Positions 10,251 through 18,850 of a stretch of 64,000 nt of DNA are shown here, in pieces. A program made the translations under genes and the position numbers. Where the stretch lies: contig NZ_JACIJG010000005.1 in the NCBI RefSeq assembly GCF_014199265.1, positions 186,001-250,000 of the forward strand, read 5' to 3'. Source of the DNA: Brucella daejeonensis. GTDB lineage: Bacteria > Pseudomonadota > Alphaproteobacteria > Rhizobiales > Rhizobiaceae. Below the pieces are notes generated by a model. It saw nothing but the letters and a program-made list of their open reading frames with translations. It was not told the DNA's origin and made no database searches. Each line of letters opens with the position of its first letter. The first letter of the stretch is position 1.

Positions 10251-10325
10251 TCTGTGGTCGCGAAAATCGTCTATTAACTATATTGCTTAATTCGCGATTA
10301 AGCCTGTTGGATTACTGTTGAGCAC

Positions 10326-10517
10326 ATGAAAAATCGACAGGCCATTCGCAGCGGAAAGCCGCGACGTATTCTGGAACCGGCAGTGCGGAGCGGTATTCTT
10401 GCCGCACCTTTAATACTCATGCTTGCGATTATAGCTGTCATGTCGGGAACTGAACCGCGACTTGCAGCAATGATCGATCAGACTTTTACAGGTTCGATCA
10501 GCCCGATCATAAGGTAG
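10326..10517 (+). CDS. 63-residue single-helix membrane ORF
   Basis: The sequence has a basic N-terminus (KNRQAIRSGKPRRI), one hydrophobic helix at about residues 24-42 (GILAAPLILMLAIIAVM) and a short polar tail ending SPIIR. That is the form of a small inner-membrane protein with the N-terminus inside. It begins 75 bases after the ntrC stop on the same strand, but the upstream sequence gives no strong ribosome-binding site. I recognise no family. It occupies the place where ntrY is usual in relatives and does not look like an NtrY N-terminus to me. It may be real or chance. Confidence 0.4.
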   Translation: MKNRQAIRSGKPRRILEPAVRSGILAAPLILMLAIIAVMSGTEPRLAAMIDQTFTGSISPIIR

Positions 10518-10594
10518 GCCGCGAGAGCACAACTTTCCGTCTCCAAGTTGGAGTGGAAAATATCTACTAAACCTCAGTTTCATGCTGGCATTTC

Positions 10595-10668
10595 TGGAGC
10601 GGGTAGCGGGAATCGAACCCGCGCGTTCAGCTTGGGAAGCTGACAGGCTACCATTACATCATACCCGC
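10595..10668 (-). tRNA. tRNA-Gly (anticodon CCC)
   Basis: Read on the minus strand it starts GCGGGTA and ends TACCCGC-T-CCA, giving a 7-bp acceptor stem, a discriminator T and an encoded CCA end. The anticodon stem TCAGC/GCTGA encloses the 7-base loop TTCCCAA, so the anticodon is CCC, decoding GGG. The T arm has GCGGG-TTCGATT-CCCGC, and the D loop has the conserved GGTA. All arms pair, so it looks functional. Confidence 0.96.
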
Positions 10669-10810
10669 AATCTGTAAAACATTCAGTACGTTAGGACCGT
10701 TTCCCGTAGAAAACGATTGAAGCATTTTACAGGGCGTCTGCAAGCTATGTTCTCATTCTGATCCAGTCAACCTGTTTTATTGGAACTGGATGCAGGATGA
10801 GTGGACAACG

Positions 10811-10845
10811 GAAAAAAGAACCCGCTTTGTTTAAAGCGGGCTTTA
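10811..10845 (-). terminator. Intrinsic terminator, minus strand
   Basis: The stem is CCCGCTTT-GTTT-AAAGCGGG on the plus strand (10821-10840). Read on the minus strand it is followed by TTCTTTTTT, the expected U tract; on the plus strand the run is much weaker. No minus-strand protein gene lies upstream of it before rlpA, so it probably ends an untranslated transcript. Confidence 0.75.
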
Positions 10846-11002
10846 ATCCAAGACGTTAGGTGACTGGCTCGGAGGTCATTTGAGCCGTTAAAACAACGTT
10901 CGAATGCGGGAAACGTTCCATTATTGGTAAAAACGCATGATTTGCCGTTATGCCGCAGGCTTGGTGAGCCGGGTCCTGCGACTAACGCCCGTGCGACTCA
11001 AC
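10812..11002 (-). ncRNA. Candidate small RNA ending at the 10811-10845 terminator
   Basis: The interval has no convincing protein frame and ends in a strong intrinsic terminator. Internal hairpins are seen on the minus strand, including GGCTC-loop-GAGCC (10866-10886). Its 11-base loop contains ACCTCC, complementary to Shine-Dalgarno sequences. That is the layout of anti-SD-loop sRNAs described in alphaproteobacteria. A weak promoter (TTGACG at 11032-11037 and GAATTT at 11009-11014, 17-base spacing) would start a transcript of about 190 nt. The 5' end is a guess, and the strand rests on the terminator. Confidence 0.35.
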
Positions 11003-11160
11003 TATCCGAAATTCCGAATGTTTTAATGATCCGTCAATCAATCGGTGACATCACTAATTTATAAAAGCGTGGTCAGTGTTTTCGGCTGCGTCTCTGGGTA
11101 ATGGGCGTGTGGCGTATGGATTTGAAACGAGGGCTGAAACACCCGATCAACGGCGAGGCA

Positions 11161-12390
11161 ATGAAACTGCGTGAAAGACGCGGGTCTATCGCGGCATTGT
11201 CATTCGTGGCAATTGCTGTTGCACTGGCCGGTTGCGCGTCTGGACCGCAACCGAAGTCGAAGACGAAGCGCTCGAAAGAATATTTCGCCGAGTCCAAATA
11301 CGGCGTGAAGGCCAGTCCCCGCGTCGCCTTTTCCAAGGGAAAGCCCTTGCGGCGCGGTGGCGGCCGTGACCAGACTGGTCGGCCGTATAAGGTAAAGGGG
11401 CGTTGGTATTATCCCAAGGAAGACAAGAACTATGTCAAGGTTGGCCACGCTTCCTGGTATGGTGAAGCCTTCCACGGTCGTTTGACCGCGAATGGTGAAG
11501 TCTACGATATGACGCATCTGACTGCGGCGCATCCGACCATGCCGCTGCCAAGTTATGCGCGTGTGACGAATCTTGCCAATGGCAGTTCTGTGATTGTACG
11601 CGTCAACGATCGCGGTCCGTACGAACATGATCGGGTTATAGACCTTTCTCAGAAGGCCGCTGAAATGCTCGATTATAGGCATCACGGCACTGCCAATGTG
11701 AAGGTCGAGTATGTTGGACGCGCGCCTCTTGACGGCAATGACGATGCGTTTCTGATGGCTTCCTATCGTCCTGTCGGTGGCGATCCAATTGGTCAGCCTG
11801 CCACGGGCGTCATGATGGCAATGAATGGGCCAACGCCTACATCTCCGAAATCCCGCATCCCCATACCTGCAATGGAACCGAGGCCGGTGCCGGCATCCGC
11901 GCCTGAAAATTCACCCTTTGCCGTTAATCCGGCTTATAGCGATCCGTCTGGCGCGAATGTACCGCTATTGCCTGCGAATGTGCCGGTGCCCTCGCATCGT
12001 CCGGGGTCCAGTTTCGGCGTTGCCAATATTTCCGGCGTGAGCGGTTTGGCAGGTTATGCTTCAGACCGGCTTGCAATGACTGCTTCTACTGAAGAGCGCA
12101 CCTACAGCGCCATCCTGACCAATGATGCCATTTCCAGCGCCTGGAAGCGCCGGAACGCCGAAGAACAGGGTGAGTATGTCGAACTCGGCACCTTCAAGAC
12201 GCTCAATGAAGCGAAGATCCTTCAGAAATCATTGCCACGTACGGCCAGGTTCACGCTTACGAAAATCCCGACGAATACCGGCGAGTTTTACGAGCTGACG
12301 GCAGTGGCAGAGGAGGGCGGAAACGATGCTCTGCTGCGCGCGGCGTGGAAAATGGGCGCTGTAGATGCCTTCGTCGTTCGTCTGAATTGA
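11161..12390 (+). CDS. rlpA: RlpA-type septal ring lytic transglycosylase lipoprotein
   Basis: 409 residues. A lipoprotein signal ends in the lipobox LAGC (near residue 25). A double-psi beta-barrel RlpA domain follows, with GHASWYGEAFHGRLTANGE and VRVNDRGPYEHDRVIDLS, which carries the catalytic-site residues. A Pro-rich linker leads to a C-terminal SPOR-like domain starting near GEYVELGTFKTLNEA that should bind denuded glycan at the septum. E. coli RlpA cleaves such glycans during division. The ATG at 11161 was chosen because it sits directly before the signal peptide; an ATG at 11116 would add 15 residues. Confidence 0.9.
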   Translation: MKLRERRGSIAALSFVAIAVALAGCASGPQPKSKTKRSKEYFAESKYGVKASPRVAFSKGKPLRRGGGRDQTGRPYKVKGRWYYPKEDKNYVKVGHASWYGEAFHGRLTANGEVYDMTHLTAAHPTMPLPSYARVTNLANGSSVIVRVNDRGPYEHDRVIDLSQKAAEMLDYRHHGTANVKVEYVGRAPLDGNDDAFLMASYRPVGGDPIGQPATGVMMAMNGPTPTSPKSRIPIPAMEPRPVPASAPENSPFAVNPAYSDPSGANVPLLPANVPVPSHRPGSSFGVANISGVSGLAGYASDRLAMTASTEERTYSAILTNDAISSAWKRRNAEEQGEYVELGTFKTLNEAKILQKSLPRTARFTLTKIPTNTGEFYELTAVAEEGGNDALLRAAWKMGAVDAFVVRLN

Positions 12391-12482
12391 TCTTTCACGA
12401 TAGGGTGATACCCGCGCCTGTATTGATTTTGGCCGGATTCGTTGCGTAAGCTCCACCATATTGCTCACCGGACGGGATTTGC

Positions 12483-13679
12483 ATGGGGCTTGTTTCAAGA
12501 ATTTTCGCGGTGACCCGAATCGCAACGGTCGGCTTTTTTCTGGCTTGTGCAATGCCGGCCGAAAGTCTTGCTGCGTCGGCGGAAACGGCTTTTGTGACAA
12601 AAGCTCCGCAGGTATTGCTGATCGATGATCGAAGCGGCACGGTACTGTTGTCCAAGAATGCCGATGTGCCAATTCCACCGGCCTCCCTCGCCAAGCTGAT
12701 GACAGCCGAAGTGGTGTTCGAAGCTCTGGAAAAAGGGGCAACTACGCTCGAAACATCGTACACGGTAAGCGAATACGCCTGGAGGACGGGCGGCGCACCT
12801 TCCGGGACTTCGACGATGTTCGCTCGTATCAAGTCGGCGCCGACGGTTGCCGACCTCTTGCAGGGCATGATCGTTCAATCGGCAAACGATGGAGCCATCG
12901 TGCTCGCTGAAGGGCTGGCTGGCAGCGAACAGGCATTCGCAAAACGCATGAACGACCGGGCGCAGGTACTGGGGCTTTCCGGTTCCAGATTCGTGAATGC
13001 GACGGGTTTGCCTGCGGAAGGGCAAGCCGTTTCGCTTCGGGATTTGCTCAAGCTTGCAAGGCATATAAGAACCGCTCATCCTGAATATTACAGATATTAT
13101 GCCCAGCCCGCTTTTACCTGGAACAATATCATGCAGCGTAACCGTAACCCCTTGCTGCGACTGGATATAGGGGCGGACGGTATGGGCACGGGATTTACCG
13201 AAGCGTCCGGTTTTGCGCTGGTAGGTTCGGCGGAACGAAACGGGCGCAGGCTTTATCTGGCAATGAGCGGCCTTGCCAGCATCAAGCAACGGGAAGAAGA
13301 GGCAAAGCGGCTTCTTCAATGGGGAATGACGGCCTTCAATGACGTGCAGCTTTTCCCCAAAGGCGAGATCGTGGGCGAAGCGCAGGTTTTTGGTGGCGCT
13401 CTTTCCCATGTTCCATTGATGGTGAAAGACAGCGTGGAACTGTTATTGCCGAAAAATGGCCCGGAGAAACTGAAAGCCCGTATCGTCTATGACGGACCAC
13501 TTCATGCACCGACTGTCGATAATGTGAAAGTGGGTATGTTGCAGCTTGAGCTGAACGGCAGTGTTCTTCGTCAGGTTCCTGTTTTTACGGCTAAACCGGT
13601 GAAAAGAGGTAGCCTTTTTCAGCGTGCTCGAGGTAGCGCCATTGAACTTTCTACAGGCTGGCTGAGAAAGTACCTTTAG
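12483..13679 (+). CDS. D-alanyl-D-alanine carboxypeptidase (S11 family)
   Basis: 398 residues with a signal peptide ending around SLAASA (about residue 32). This is a low-molecular-weight penicillin-binding protein that trims pentapeptide side chains. Motif 1 is SLAK (Ser68/Lys71) and motif 2 is SAN (Ser133/Asn135). Motif 3, normally KTG, reads GTG (Gly235-Thr-Gly) in GADGMGTGFTE, so the conserved Lys is absent. A C-terminal PBP5-type beta domain and a possible amphipathic tail (STGWLRKYL) follow. It lies between rlpA and tmk. The fold is clear; catalytic competence is open because of motif 3. Confidence 0.88.
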   Translation: MGLVSRIFAVTRIATVGFFLACAMPAESLAASAETAFVTKAPQVLLIDDRSGTVLLSKNADVPIPPASLAKLMTAEVVFEALEKGATTLETSYTVSEYAWRTGGAPSGTSTMFARIKSAPTVADLLQGMIVQSANDGAIVLAEGLAGSEQAFAKRMNDRAQVLGLSGSRFVNATGLPAEGQAVSLRDLLKLARHIRTAHPEYYRYYAQPAFTWNNIMQRNRNPLLRLDIGADGMGTGFTEASGFALVGSAERNGRRLYLAMSGLASIKQREEEAKRLLQWGMTAFNDVQLFPKGEIVGEAQVFGGALSHVPLMVKDSVELLLPKNGPEKLKARIVYDGPLHAPTVDNVKVGMLQLELNGSVLRQVPVFTAKPVKRGSLFQRARGSAIELSTGWLRKYL

Positions 13680-13737
13680 CGAAAATTCTAAAATTCGTTG
13701 AGTTGTTTCCGAGAAAGGTGATCGTGAAATCAAAGGC

Positions 13738-13760
13738 TCGACCTTGCCGTTGAAGGTCGA
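13738..13760. other. Hairpin between the carboxypeptidase and tmk
   Basis: TCGACCTT-GCCGTTG-AAGGTCGA forms a perfect 8-bp stem with a 7-base loop. The downstream run TATTAACTTT is only weakly T-rich, so termination would be partial at best. Confidence 0.35.
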
Positions 13761-13815
13761 TATTAACTTTGTGGAAGCCCTTCCGGGGGCATGAATCAAG
13801 CGTTCGGATGTCGGT

Positions 13816-14460
13816 GTGTCGGGATTGTTCATAACATTTGAAGGCGGTGAGGGAGCAGGCAAGTCGACACAGATCGCATTGCTCGCAAAACACTTGCGCG
13901 AAGACGGCTTCGATCCGCTCATCACGCGTGAACCGGGCGGTTCTCCCGGTGCAGAGGCCGTTCGGCACGTCATATTGAGCGGTAGTGCCGAGGAATATGG
14001 CCCCGCGATGGAAGCGCTCTTGTTCGCCGCCGCGCGGGCCGACCATGTCGATGAGCTTATTCGTCCGGCACTAAAGGAGGGCCGCATGGTTCTCTGCGAC
14101 CGTTTCATCGATTCAAGTCGTGTCTATCAAGGTGTTACCGGCAATCTGGACAGTACGTACATGGCCGCCGTGGAGCGTATCGCAATTGATGGCGCTATGC
14201 CCGATATGACGATCATTCTGGATATTCCTGCGGAAAAAGGGCTGCTGCGCGCTGGAAAGCGGCGGGGCGGCGAAACTGCCGATCGGTTTGAGAAGGAAGA
14301 CATCGCGGTTCACGAAGCACGGCGCCAGGCTTTCCTCGCTATAGCCGAAGCGGAACCCGAACGTTGCACAGTCATTGATGCCGATCGTTCGCAGAACGAA
14401 ATCGCTGCTGAAATCGCGGACAAGGTCGACTTCGTCCTGAAGGAAAAGAGGGCACTATGA
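13816..14460 (+). CDS. tmk: Thymidylate kinase
   Basis: 214 residues; phosphorylates dTMP to dTDP. The P-loop GGEGAGKST is at the N-terminus, followed by the REPGG substrate motif, the DRF motif (LCDRFIDSS) and a lid segment [15 protein letters not shown]. The start is a GTG at 13816; the ATG nearby is out of frame. The stop overlaps the holB start by four bases, so tmk and holB are coupled, as in many bacteria. Confidence 0.96.
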   Translation: MSGLFITFEGGEGAGKSTQIALLAKHLREDGFDPLITREPGGSPGAEAVRHVILSGSAEEYGPAMEALLFAAARADHVDELIRPALKEGRMVLCDRFIDSSRVYQGVTGNLDSTYMAAVERIAIDGAMPDMTIILDIPAEKGLLRAGKRRGGETADRFEKEDIAVHEARRQAFLAIAEAEPERCTVIDADRSQNEIAAEIADKVDFVLKEKRAL

Positions 14461-15533
14461 TCGAAGAGCTCGATATTCCCAAAGCTCACGATTCCATAGA
14501 AGGGGTGCCAGAGCCGTCGGCAAGCGACTATCTGACAGGGCATGACCAGATCGCCGATTTTCTGGCCCAGGCTTATCGCGAAGGCCGAATGCATCATGCA
14601 TTGCTTTTTGAGGGCGCTCAGGGGATTGGCAAGGCAACGCTCGCCTTTCATCTCGCCGGTCATATGCTTTCCCATGGCGACAGCAGCGAGGCGCCGCCAC
14701 ATATATCCGCCCCGGATTTTGCGAGGCCGCTCTGGCGACAGATCGCAGGCGGAATGCATCCCGCTGTATTGCATATCAATCGACCGTTCGATCAGAAGAG
14801 CGGTAAATTCAAAACGGGTATTCCTGTCGAGGAAATTCGTCGGGTTACGCATTTTCTGACACGAACGGCCTCGGACCATGCCTGGAGGATTGTGATTGTC
14901 GATCCTGCTGACGACATGAACCGCAGCGCGGCCAACGCGCTTTTGAAGACGCTGGAAGAGCCTCCAGCGCGGGCGCTCTTCATCCTCATTTCCCATTCGT
15001 CAGGACGTTTGCTGCCGACCATCCGGTCGCGCTGCCAGAGCATCGGTTTCAAACCGCTCGATGAGCGCTCGCTGAAAGAGGCATTGCTGCATATTGGTCC
15101 GAATGTGGGAATGGAAGCCAGCGCCATTACCGAAACGCTGCTCCGGCAATCGGAGGGAAGCGTGCGAAAAGCCCTTCTGCTCGTGGCGCATGGCGGTATC
15201 GAAATCTCCGGTACGGTCGATTCCATTCTTGAAGCGCAGAAATTCGACCTGCCGAAAGCGCAGGCACTTGGCGGCGTTTTGAGCGGGCGCGATTCGGAGG
15301 TGCAGTATGAATTGTTCCGCGATCATCTGATGGGGCGGATTGCGGCGGAAGCGCGTCGTCATGCGGAAGCCGGACAGTTGCGGGATGCGGACCGCTGGTC
15401 GAGGTTCTGGAGCGGTCTCATACGTGAAACCGTGGATGCCGAAACCTATAATCTCGACCGTCGGCAAGCCGTGGTGATCCTGTTGGAAAAAGCCCATCGT
15501 GCTTTTCGTACAGGCCAGCCTCCGCTTGCGTGA
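14457..15533 (+). CDS. holB: DNA polymerase III subunit delta'
   Basis: 358 residues. Part of the clamp loader, which opens the beta clamp at primer ends. The N-terminal AAA+ region has [15 protein letters not shown] (P-loop) and [20 protein letters not shown], the sensor/SRC-type region conserved in delta' proteins, followed by SRCQ. The C-terminal helical domain is divergent as usual. ATGA overlap with tmk fixes the start. Confidence 0.95.
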   Translation: MIEELDIPKAHDSIEGVPEPSASDYLTGHDQIADFLAQAYREGRMHHALLFEGAQGIGKATLAFHLAGHMLSHGDSSEAPPHISAPDFARPLWRQIAGGMHPAVLHINRPFDQKSGKFKTGIPVEEIRRVTHFLTRTASDHAWRIVIVDPADDMNRSAANALLKTLEEPPARALFILISHSSGRLLPTIRSRCQSIGFKPLDERSLKEALLHIGPNVGMEASAITETLLRQSEGSVRKALLLVAHGGIEISGTVDSILEAQKFDLPKAQALGGVLSGRDSEVQYELFRDHLMGRIAAEARRHAEAGQLRDADRWSRFWSGLIRETVDAETYNLDRRQAVVILLEKAHRAFRTGQPPLA

Positions 15534-15537
15534 CATG

Positions 15538-15563
15538 GCGGCTGACATGGGGTATGTCACCGC
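15538..15563. other. Hairpin in the holB-metG gap
   Basis: GCGG-(C)-TGACAT, loop GGGGT, then ATGTCA-CCGC: ten pairs with one bulged C, five bases after the holB stop. GAATTTTCTC follows, not a clean U tract. It may be an mRNA-processing or weak termination hairpin. Confidence 0.35.
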
Positions 15564-15638
15564 TGACGAATTTTCTCCCGCGTACGCTTCATATTGCCTT
15601 GGGCGCGCGCTTCCAAACATCGAAAGACCGGGTCCATA

Positions 15639-17186
15639 ATGAGCCGCGAAAAATATTACATCACGACTGCGATTGCTTACCCGAATGGAAAGCCGCATAT
15701 CGGTCACGCTTATGAACTTATCGCGACCGATGCCATGGCGCGCTTCCAGCGGCTGAACGGCAAGGATGTTTTCTTTCTGACGGGCACGGACGAACACGGC
15801 ATCAAGATGCTGCAAAGCGCGCGCAAGGAAGGCATTACGCCGCGCGAGCTTGCGGATCGCAACACGGCGGCATTCCGTCATATGGCCGACGTGATGAATG
15901 CTTCCAATGACGATTACATTCGTACGTCTGAGGCGCGTCATTACAAGGCAAGTCAGGCGATCTGGAAGGCAATGGCGGATAACGGTGATATCTACAAGGG
16001 TGGATATGCCGGCTGGTATTCAGTGCGCGACGAAGCCTATTACGGCGAGGAAGAAACAGAGGTTCGTGAGGACGGGGTCCGTTACGGCCCACAAGGCACG
16101 CCGGTCGAATGGGTGGAAGAGGAAAGCTATTTCTTCCGTCTTTCGGCTTATCAGGACAAGCTGCTCGATCTTTATGAAAAGAATCCGGGCTTCATCATGC
16201 CTGCCGAGCGCCGCAACGAAATCGTGAGCTTCGTGAAGTCGGGCCTGAAAGACCTGTCGATTTCGCGCACCACGTTCGACTGGGGTATTCCGGTTCCGGG
16301 CGACGAAAAGCACGTCATGTATGTCTGGGTTGATGCGCTGACCAATTATATTACCGCGCTTGGCTATCCCGATACGACGTCGGACAAATGGGCCTACTGG
16401 CCAGCCGATGCACATATCATCGGCAAGGACATTTCGCGTTTCCATGCGGTCTATTGGCCAGCATTTCTGATGTCGGCTGGCATTCCACTGCCGAAGCGCG
16501 TTTTCGCGCATGGTTTCCTGTTCAACCGCGGCGAGAAAATGTCGAAGTCGGTCGGCAATGTCATCGATCCGTTCGATCTGGTTGAAAAATATGGGCTGGA
16601 TCAACTGCGCTACTTCCTGATGCGCGAAGTGCCGTTCGGTCAGGACGGCAGCTACAGCCATGACGCTATCGTCAACCGTACCAATGCCGACCTTGCCAAT
16701 GATCTCGGCAATCTGGCGCAGCGTTCGCTGTCGATGATCGCCAAGAATTGTGAAGGCAAGGTACCGGTTCCGCGCGAGTTTTCCGAAGCCGACAAGACCA
16801 TTCTCGATCAGGCCGATGCGGCGCTGGAAACAGCGCGCAAGTCCATGGCCGATCAGGCGCTGCATCTGGCGCTGGGTGCGATCTTCGGCGTGGTCGCGGA
16901 AGCCAACCGCTATTTTGCGGGGCAGGAGCCTTGGGCTTTGCGCAAGACCGATCCGGCGCGTATGGGTACGGTGCTTTATGTGACGGCGGAAGTGATCCGT
17001 CGTGTTGGGATCATGGTGCAGCCGTTCATTCCGCAGTCGGCGGAGAAACTGCTCGATATTCTGGCTATCCCTGCCGATAAGCGCCAGTTCGCCGATGTGT
17101 TGGCAAGCCGTCTTGTTGGCGGCGCCGAATTGCCCGCGCCGCAGCCGGTCTTCCCGCGCTATGTGGAAACCGAAGAACAGAACTGA
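15639..17186 (+). CDS. metG: Methionine--tRNA ligase
   Basis: 515 residues. A class I synthetase with the HIGH motif in [10 protein letters not shown] and the KMSKS motif in [11 protein letters not shown]. The connective region has the short form, apparently without the four-Cys zinc knuckle of E. coli MetG, and there is no C-terminal tRNA-binding EMAP domain. The ATG at 15639 is chosen because the next residues ([16 protein letters not shown]) match the family start; an ATG 45 bases upstream only adds non-homologous sequence. tatD follows eight bases after the stop. Confidence 0.96.
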   Translation: MSREKYYITTAIAYPNGKPHIGHAYELIATDAMARFQRLNGKDVFFLTGTDEHGIKMLQSARKEGITPRELADRNTAAFRHMADVMNASNDDYIRTSEARHYKASQAIWKAMADNGDIYKGGYAGWYSVRDEAYYGEEETEVREDGVRYGPQGTPVEWVEEESYFFRLSAYQDKLLDLYEKNPGFIMPAERRNEIVSFVKSGLKDLSISRTTFDWGIPVPGDEKHVMYVWVDALTNYITALGYPDTTSDKWAYWPADAHIIGKDISRFHAVYWPAFLMSAGIPLPKRVFAHGFLFNRGEKMSKSVGNVIDPFDLVEKYGLDQLRYFLMREVPFGQDGSYSHDAIVNRTNADLANDLGNLAQRSLSMIAKNCEGKVPVPREFSEADKTILDQADAALETARKSMADQALHLALGAIFGVVAEANRYFAGQEPWALRKTDPARMGTVLYVTAEVIRRVGIMVQPFIPQSAEKLLDILAIPADKRQFADVLASRLVGGAELPAPQPVFPRYVETEEQN

Positions 17187-17194
17187 GTTTGACC

Positions 17195-17986
17195 ATGCTT
17201 GTCGATACCCACTGCCATCTGGATTTTGCCGAATTCGAACCGGAGCGCGATGACGTCGTGCAGCGGGCGCTCGACGCTGGTATCAAGCGTATGGTGACGA
17301 TTTCCACGCGGGTGCGTAAGTTCGACACCATTCTCGCCATCGCGGAAACCTACGATAACGTCTATTGCTCGGTCGGTACGCATCCCAACAATGCGCATGA
17401 GGAACTCGACGTCACTGCCGATGATCTCGTGCGGCTTGCTGAACATCCGAAAGTCGTGGCTCTTGGCGAGGCGGGACTGGATTATCATTATGACTATGCT
17501 CCGCCGGAGGCGCAGCGTCAGGGTTTTCTTACGCATATCGAGGCTGCGAGGCGCACGCAGTTGCCGCTGGTTATCCATGCCCGCAGCGCCGATGAAGACA
17601 TGGCCGAAATTCTGGAGCAGGAAACGGCGAAAGGGGCTTTTCCTTTCATCCTGCATTGTTTCTCGTCTGGCCGCGCATTGGCGGAAAAGGGCGTTGAACT
17701 GGGTGGCTATATTTCCTTTTCCGGTATCCTGACCTTCAGGAACTCACCGGAAATCCGCGAAATCGCCACCATTGTCCCGCGTGATCGTCTTCTGGTGGAA
17801 ACCGATGCGCCGTTCCTCGCGCCGCTGCCGCATCGTGGCAAACGCAACGAGCCGTCCTTTGTTCAGCATACTGCGGCCATGCTTGCCGATACGATTGGCG
17901 TGAGCAGCGACGAGATTGCCCGGATTACGAGCGACAACGCATTCCGGCTATTCTCCAAAATGTCGCGTCCGTCAGAGGAAGTTTAA
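17195..17986 (+). CDS. tatD: TatD-family metal-dependent DNase
   Basis: 263 residues; a TIM-barrel metal hydrolase. Metal ligands are visible in DTHCHLDF (HxH), GEAGLDYH (Glu), IHARSADED (His), LHCFSSG (His) and VETDAPFLAP (Asp). Members such as YcfH and TatD have 3'-5' exonuclease or deoxyribonuclease activity. The ATG at 17195 puts the first metal motif at the N-terminus as usual. The order tmk-holB-metG-tatD-MBL is a common alphaproteobacterial operon. Confidence 0.93.
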   Translation: MLVDTHCHLDFAEFEPERDDVVQRALDAGIKRMVTISTRVRKFDTILAIAETYDNVYCSVGTHPNNAHEELDVTADDLVRLAEHPKVVALGEAGLDYHYDYAPPEAQRQGFLTHIEAARRTQLPLVIHARSADEDMAEILEQETAKGAFPFILHCFSSGRALAEKGVELGGYISFSGILTFRNSPEIREIATIVPRDRLLVETDAPFLAPLPHRGKRNEPSFVQHTAAMLADTIGVSSDEIARITSDNAFRLFSKMSRPSEEV

Positions 17987-17988
17987 GC

Positions 17989-18807
17989 GTGACTTCACCC
18001 CGCGATTGCTTGCGTTTCACGATTTTGGGCTGCGGTTCGTCGCCCGGTGTGCCGCGCATCAACGGCGATTGGGGCAATTGCGATCCGCTAAATCCGAAGA
18101 ACCGGCGCACACGCACCTCACTTCTGGTCGAGCGTTTCGATGCTGGCGGCAGGCACACGACCGTCGTTATCGATACGGGGCCGGATTTCCGAACACAGAT
18201 GATCAATGCCAACGTTCCATCGCTCGATGCGGCGGTTTATACGCACCCTCATGCCGATCATATTCACGGCATCGATGATCTGCGCACCTATGTGGTGGAT
18301 AATCGGCGACTGATGGATGTTTATGCCAATCGCTTTACGCGCAACCGGCTTTATGACGCTTTCGGCTATTGTTTCGAAACGCCTCCGGGATCGAGCTATC
18401 CGCCAATCCTGAGTATGCATGATATTGAGGCTGAAACGCCGTTTTCGGTCGATGGGCCGGGCGGCGAAATCCATTTCGTGCCATTTTCACAAGTCCACGG
18501 CGATATCGAATCCTTTGGATTTCGTATTGGCAATGTCGCCTATTGCACCGATGTCAGCGCTTTCCCTGATCAAAGCCTGCAATATATTCGCGGCGCGGAT
18601 GTACTGATTCTCGGAGCTTTGCAGCATCGTCTGCACCCAAGCCATTTTTCGCTACAGCAGGCGCTGGAATGGATTGAGCTGCTTCAGCCAAAACGCGCGA
18701 TCCTGACCCATATGCATATTCCGCTCGATTACGAAACGGTCATGCGCGAAACGCCCGATCATGTCGAACCCGCTTATGACGGGTTGCGTTTTGAAGTACC
18801 GCTCTGA
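17989..18807 (+). CDS. MBL-fold metallohydrolase (PhnP-like)
   Basis: 272 residues starting at a GTG with GAGGAA eight bases upstream. The beta-lactamase-fold metal motif is THPHADHIHG; further ligands lie in VIDTGPDF, FSQVHGDIE and THMHIPLDY. The N-terminal GCGSSPGVPRI and the Cys-rich following loop match the PhnP/YcbX-like phosphodiesterase branch. A cyclic phosphodiesterase role is possible, but the substrate cannot be told from sequence. Last gene of the run; a terminator follows at once. Confidence 0.88.
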   Translation: MTSPRDCLRFTILGCGSSPGVPRINGDWGNCDPLNPKNRRTRTSLLVERFDAGGRHTTVVIDTGPDFRTQMINANVPSLDAAVYTHPHADHIHGIDDLRTYVVDNRRLMDVYANRFTRNRLYDAFGYCFETPPGSSYPPILSMHDIEAETPFSVDGPGGEIHFVPFSQVHGDIESFGFRIGNVAYCTDVSAFPDQSLQYIRGADVLILGALQHRLHPSHFSLQQALEWIELLQPKRAILTHMHIPLDYETVMRETPDHVEPAYDGLRFEVPL

Positions 18808-18812
18808 ATTGA

Positions 18813-18838
18813 AAAAGCCCGGCACATGCCGGGCTTTT
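18813..18838. terminator. Bidirectional terminator between the MBL gene and ndvA
   Basis: AAAGCCCGGC-ACAT-GCCGGGCTTT (18814-18837) with an A run before and a T run after. It can serve both converging transcripts. Confidence 0.9.
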
Positions 18839-18850
18839 ATTTCGGGAAAA

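Larger units (their letters stand above)
10251..11160. other. 910-base interval poor in protein genes: small ORF, tRNA, possible sRNA
   Basis: This stretch holds a 7-bp inverted repeat (GCTTAAT-TCGCG-ATTAAGC, 10285-10303), a 63-codon ORF, tRNA-Gly(CCC) on the minus strand, a minus-strand intrinsic terminator and a possible sRNA. An interrupted repeat (ATCCAGT...ACTGGAT, 10761-10791) lies between the tRNA and the terminator. No fragment of ntrY or ntrX could be recognised by eye. Confidence 0.6.

Noticed and set aside
10761-10791. ATCCAGT...ACTGGAT interrupted repeat as an attachment site next to the tRNA
   Set aside because: It lies upstream of the tRNA, not at its 3' end, and there is no integrase or second tRNA-end copy in the window.
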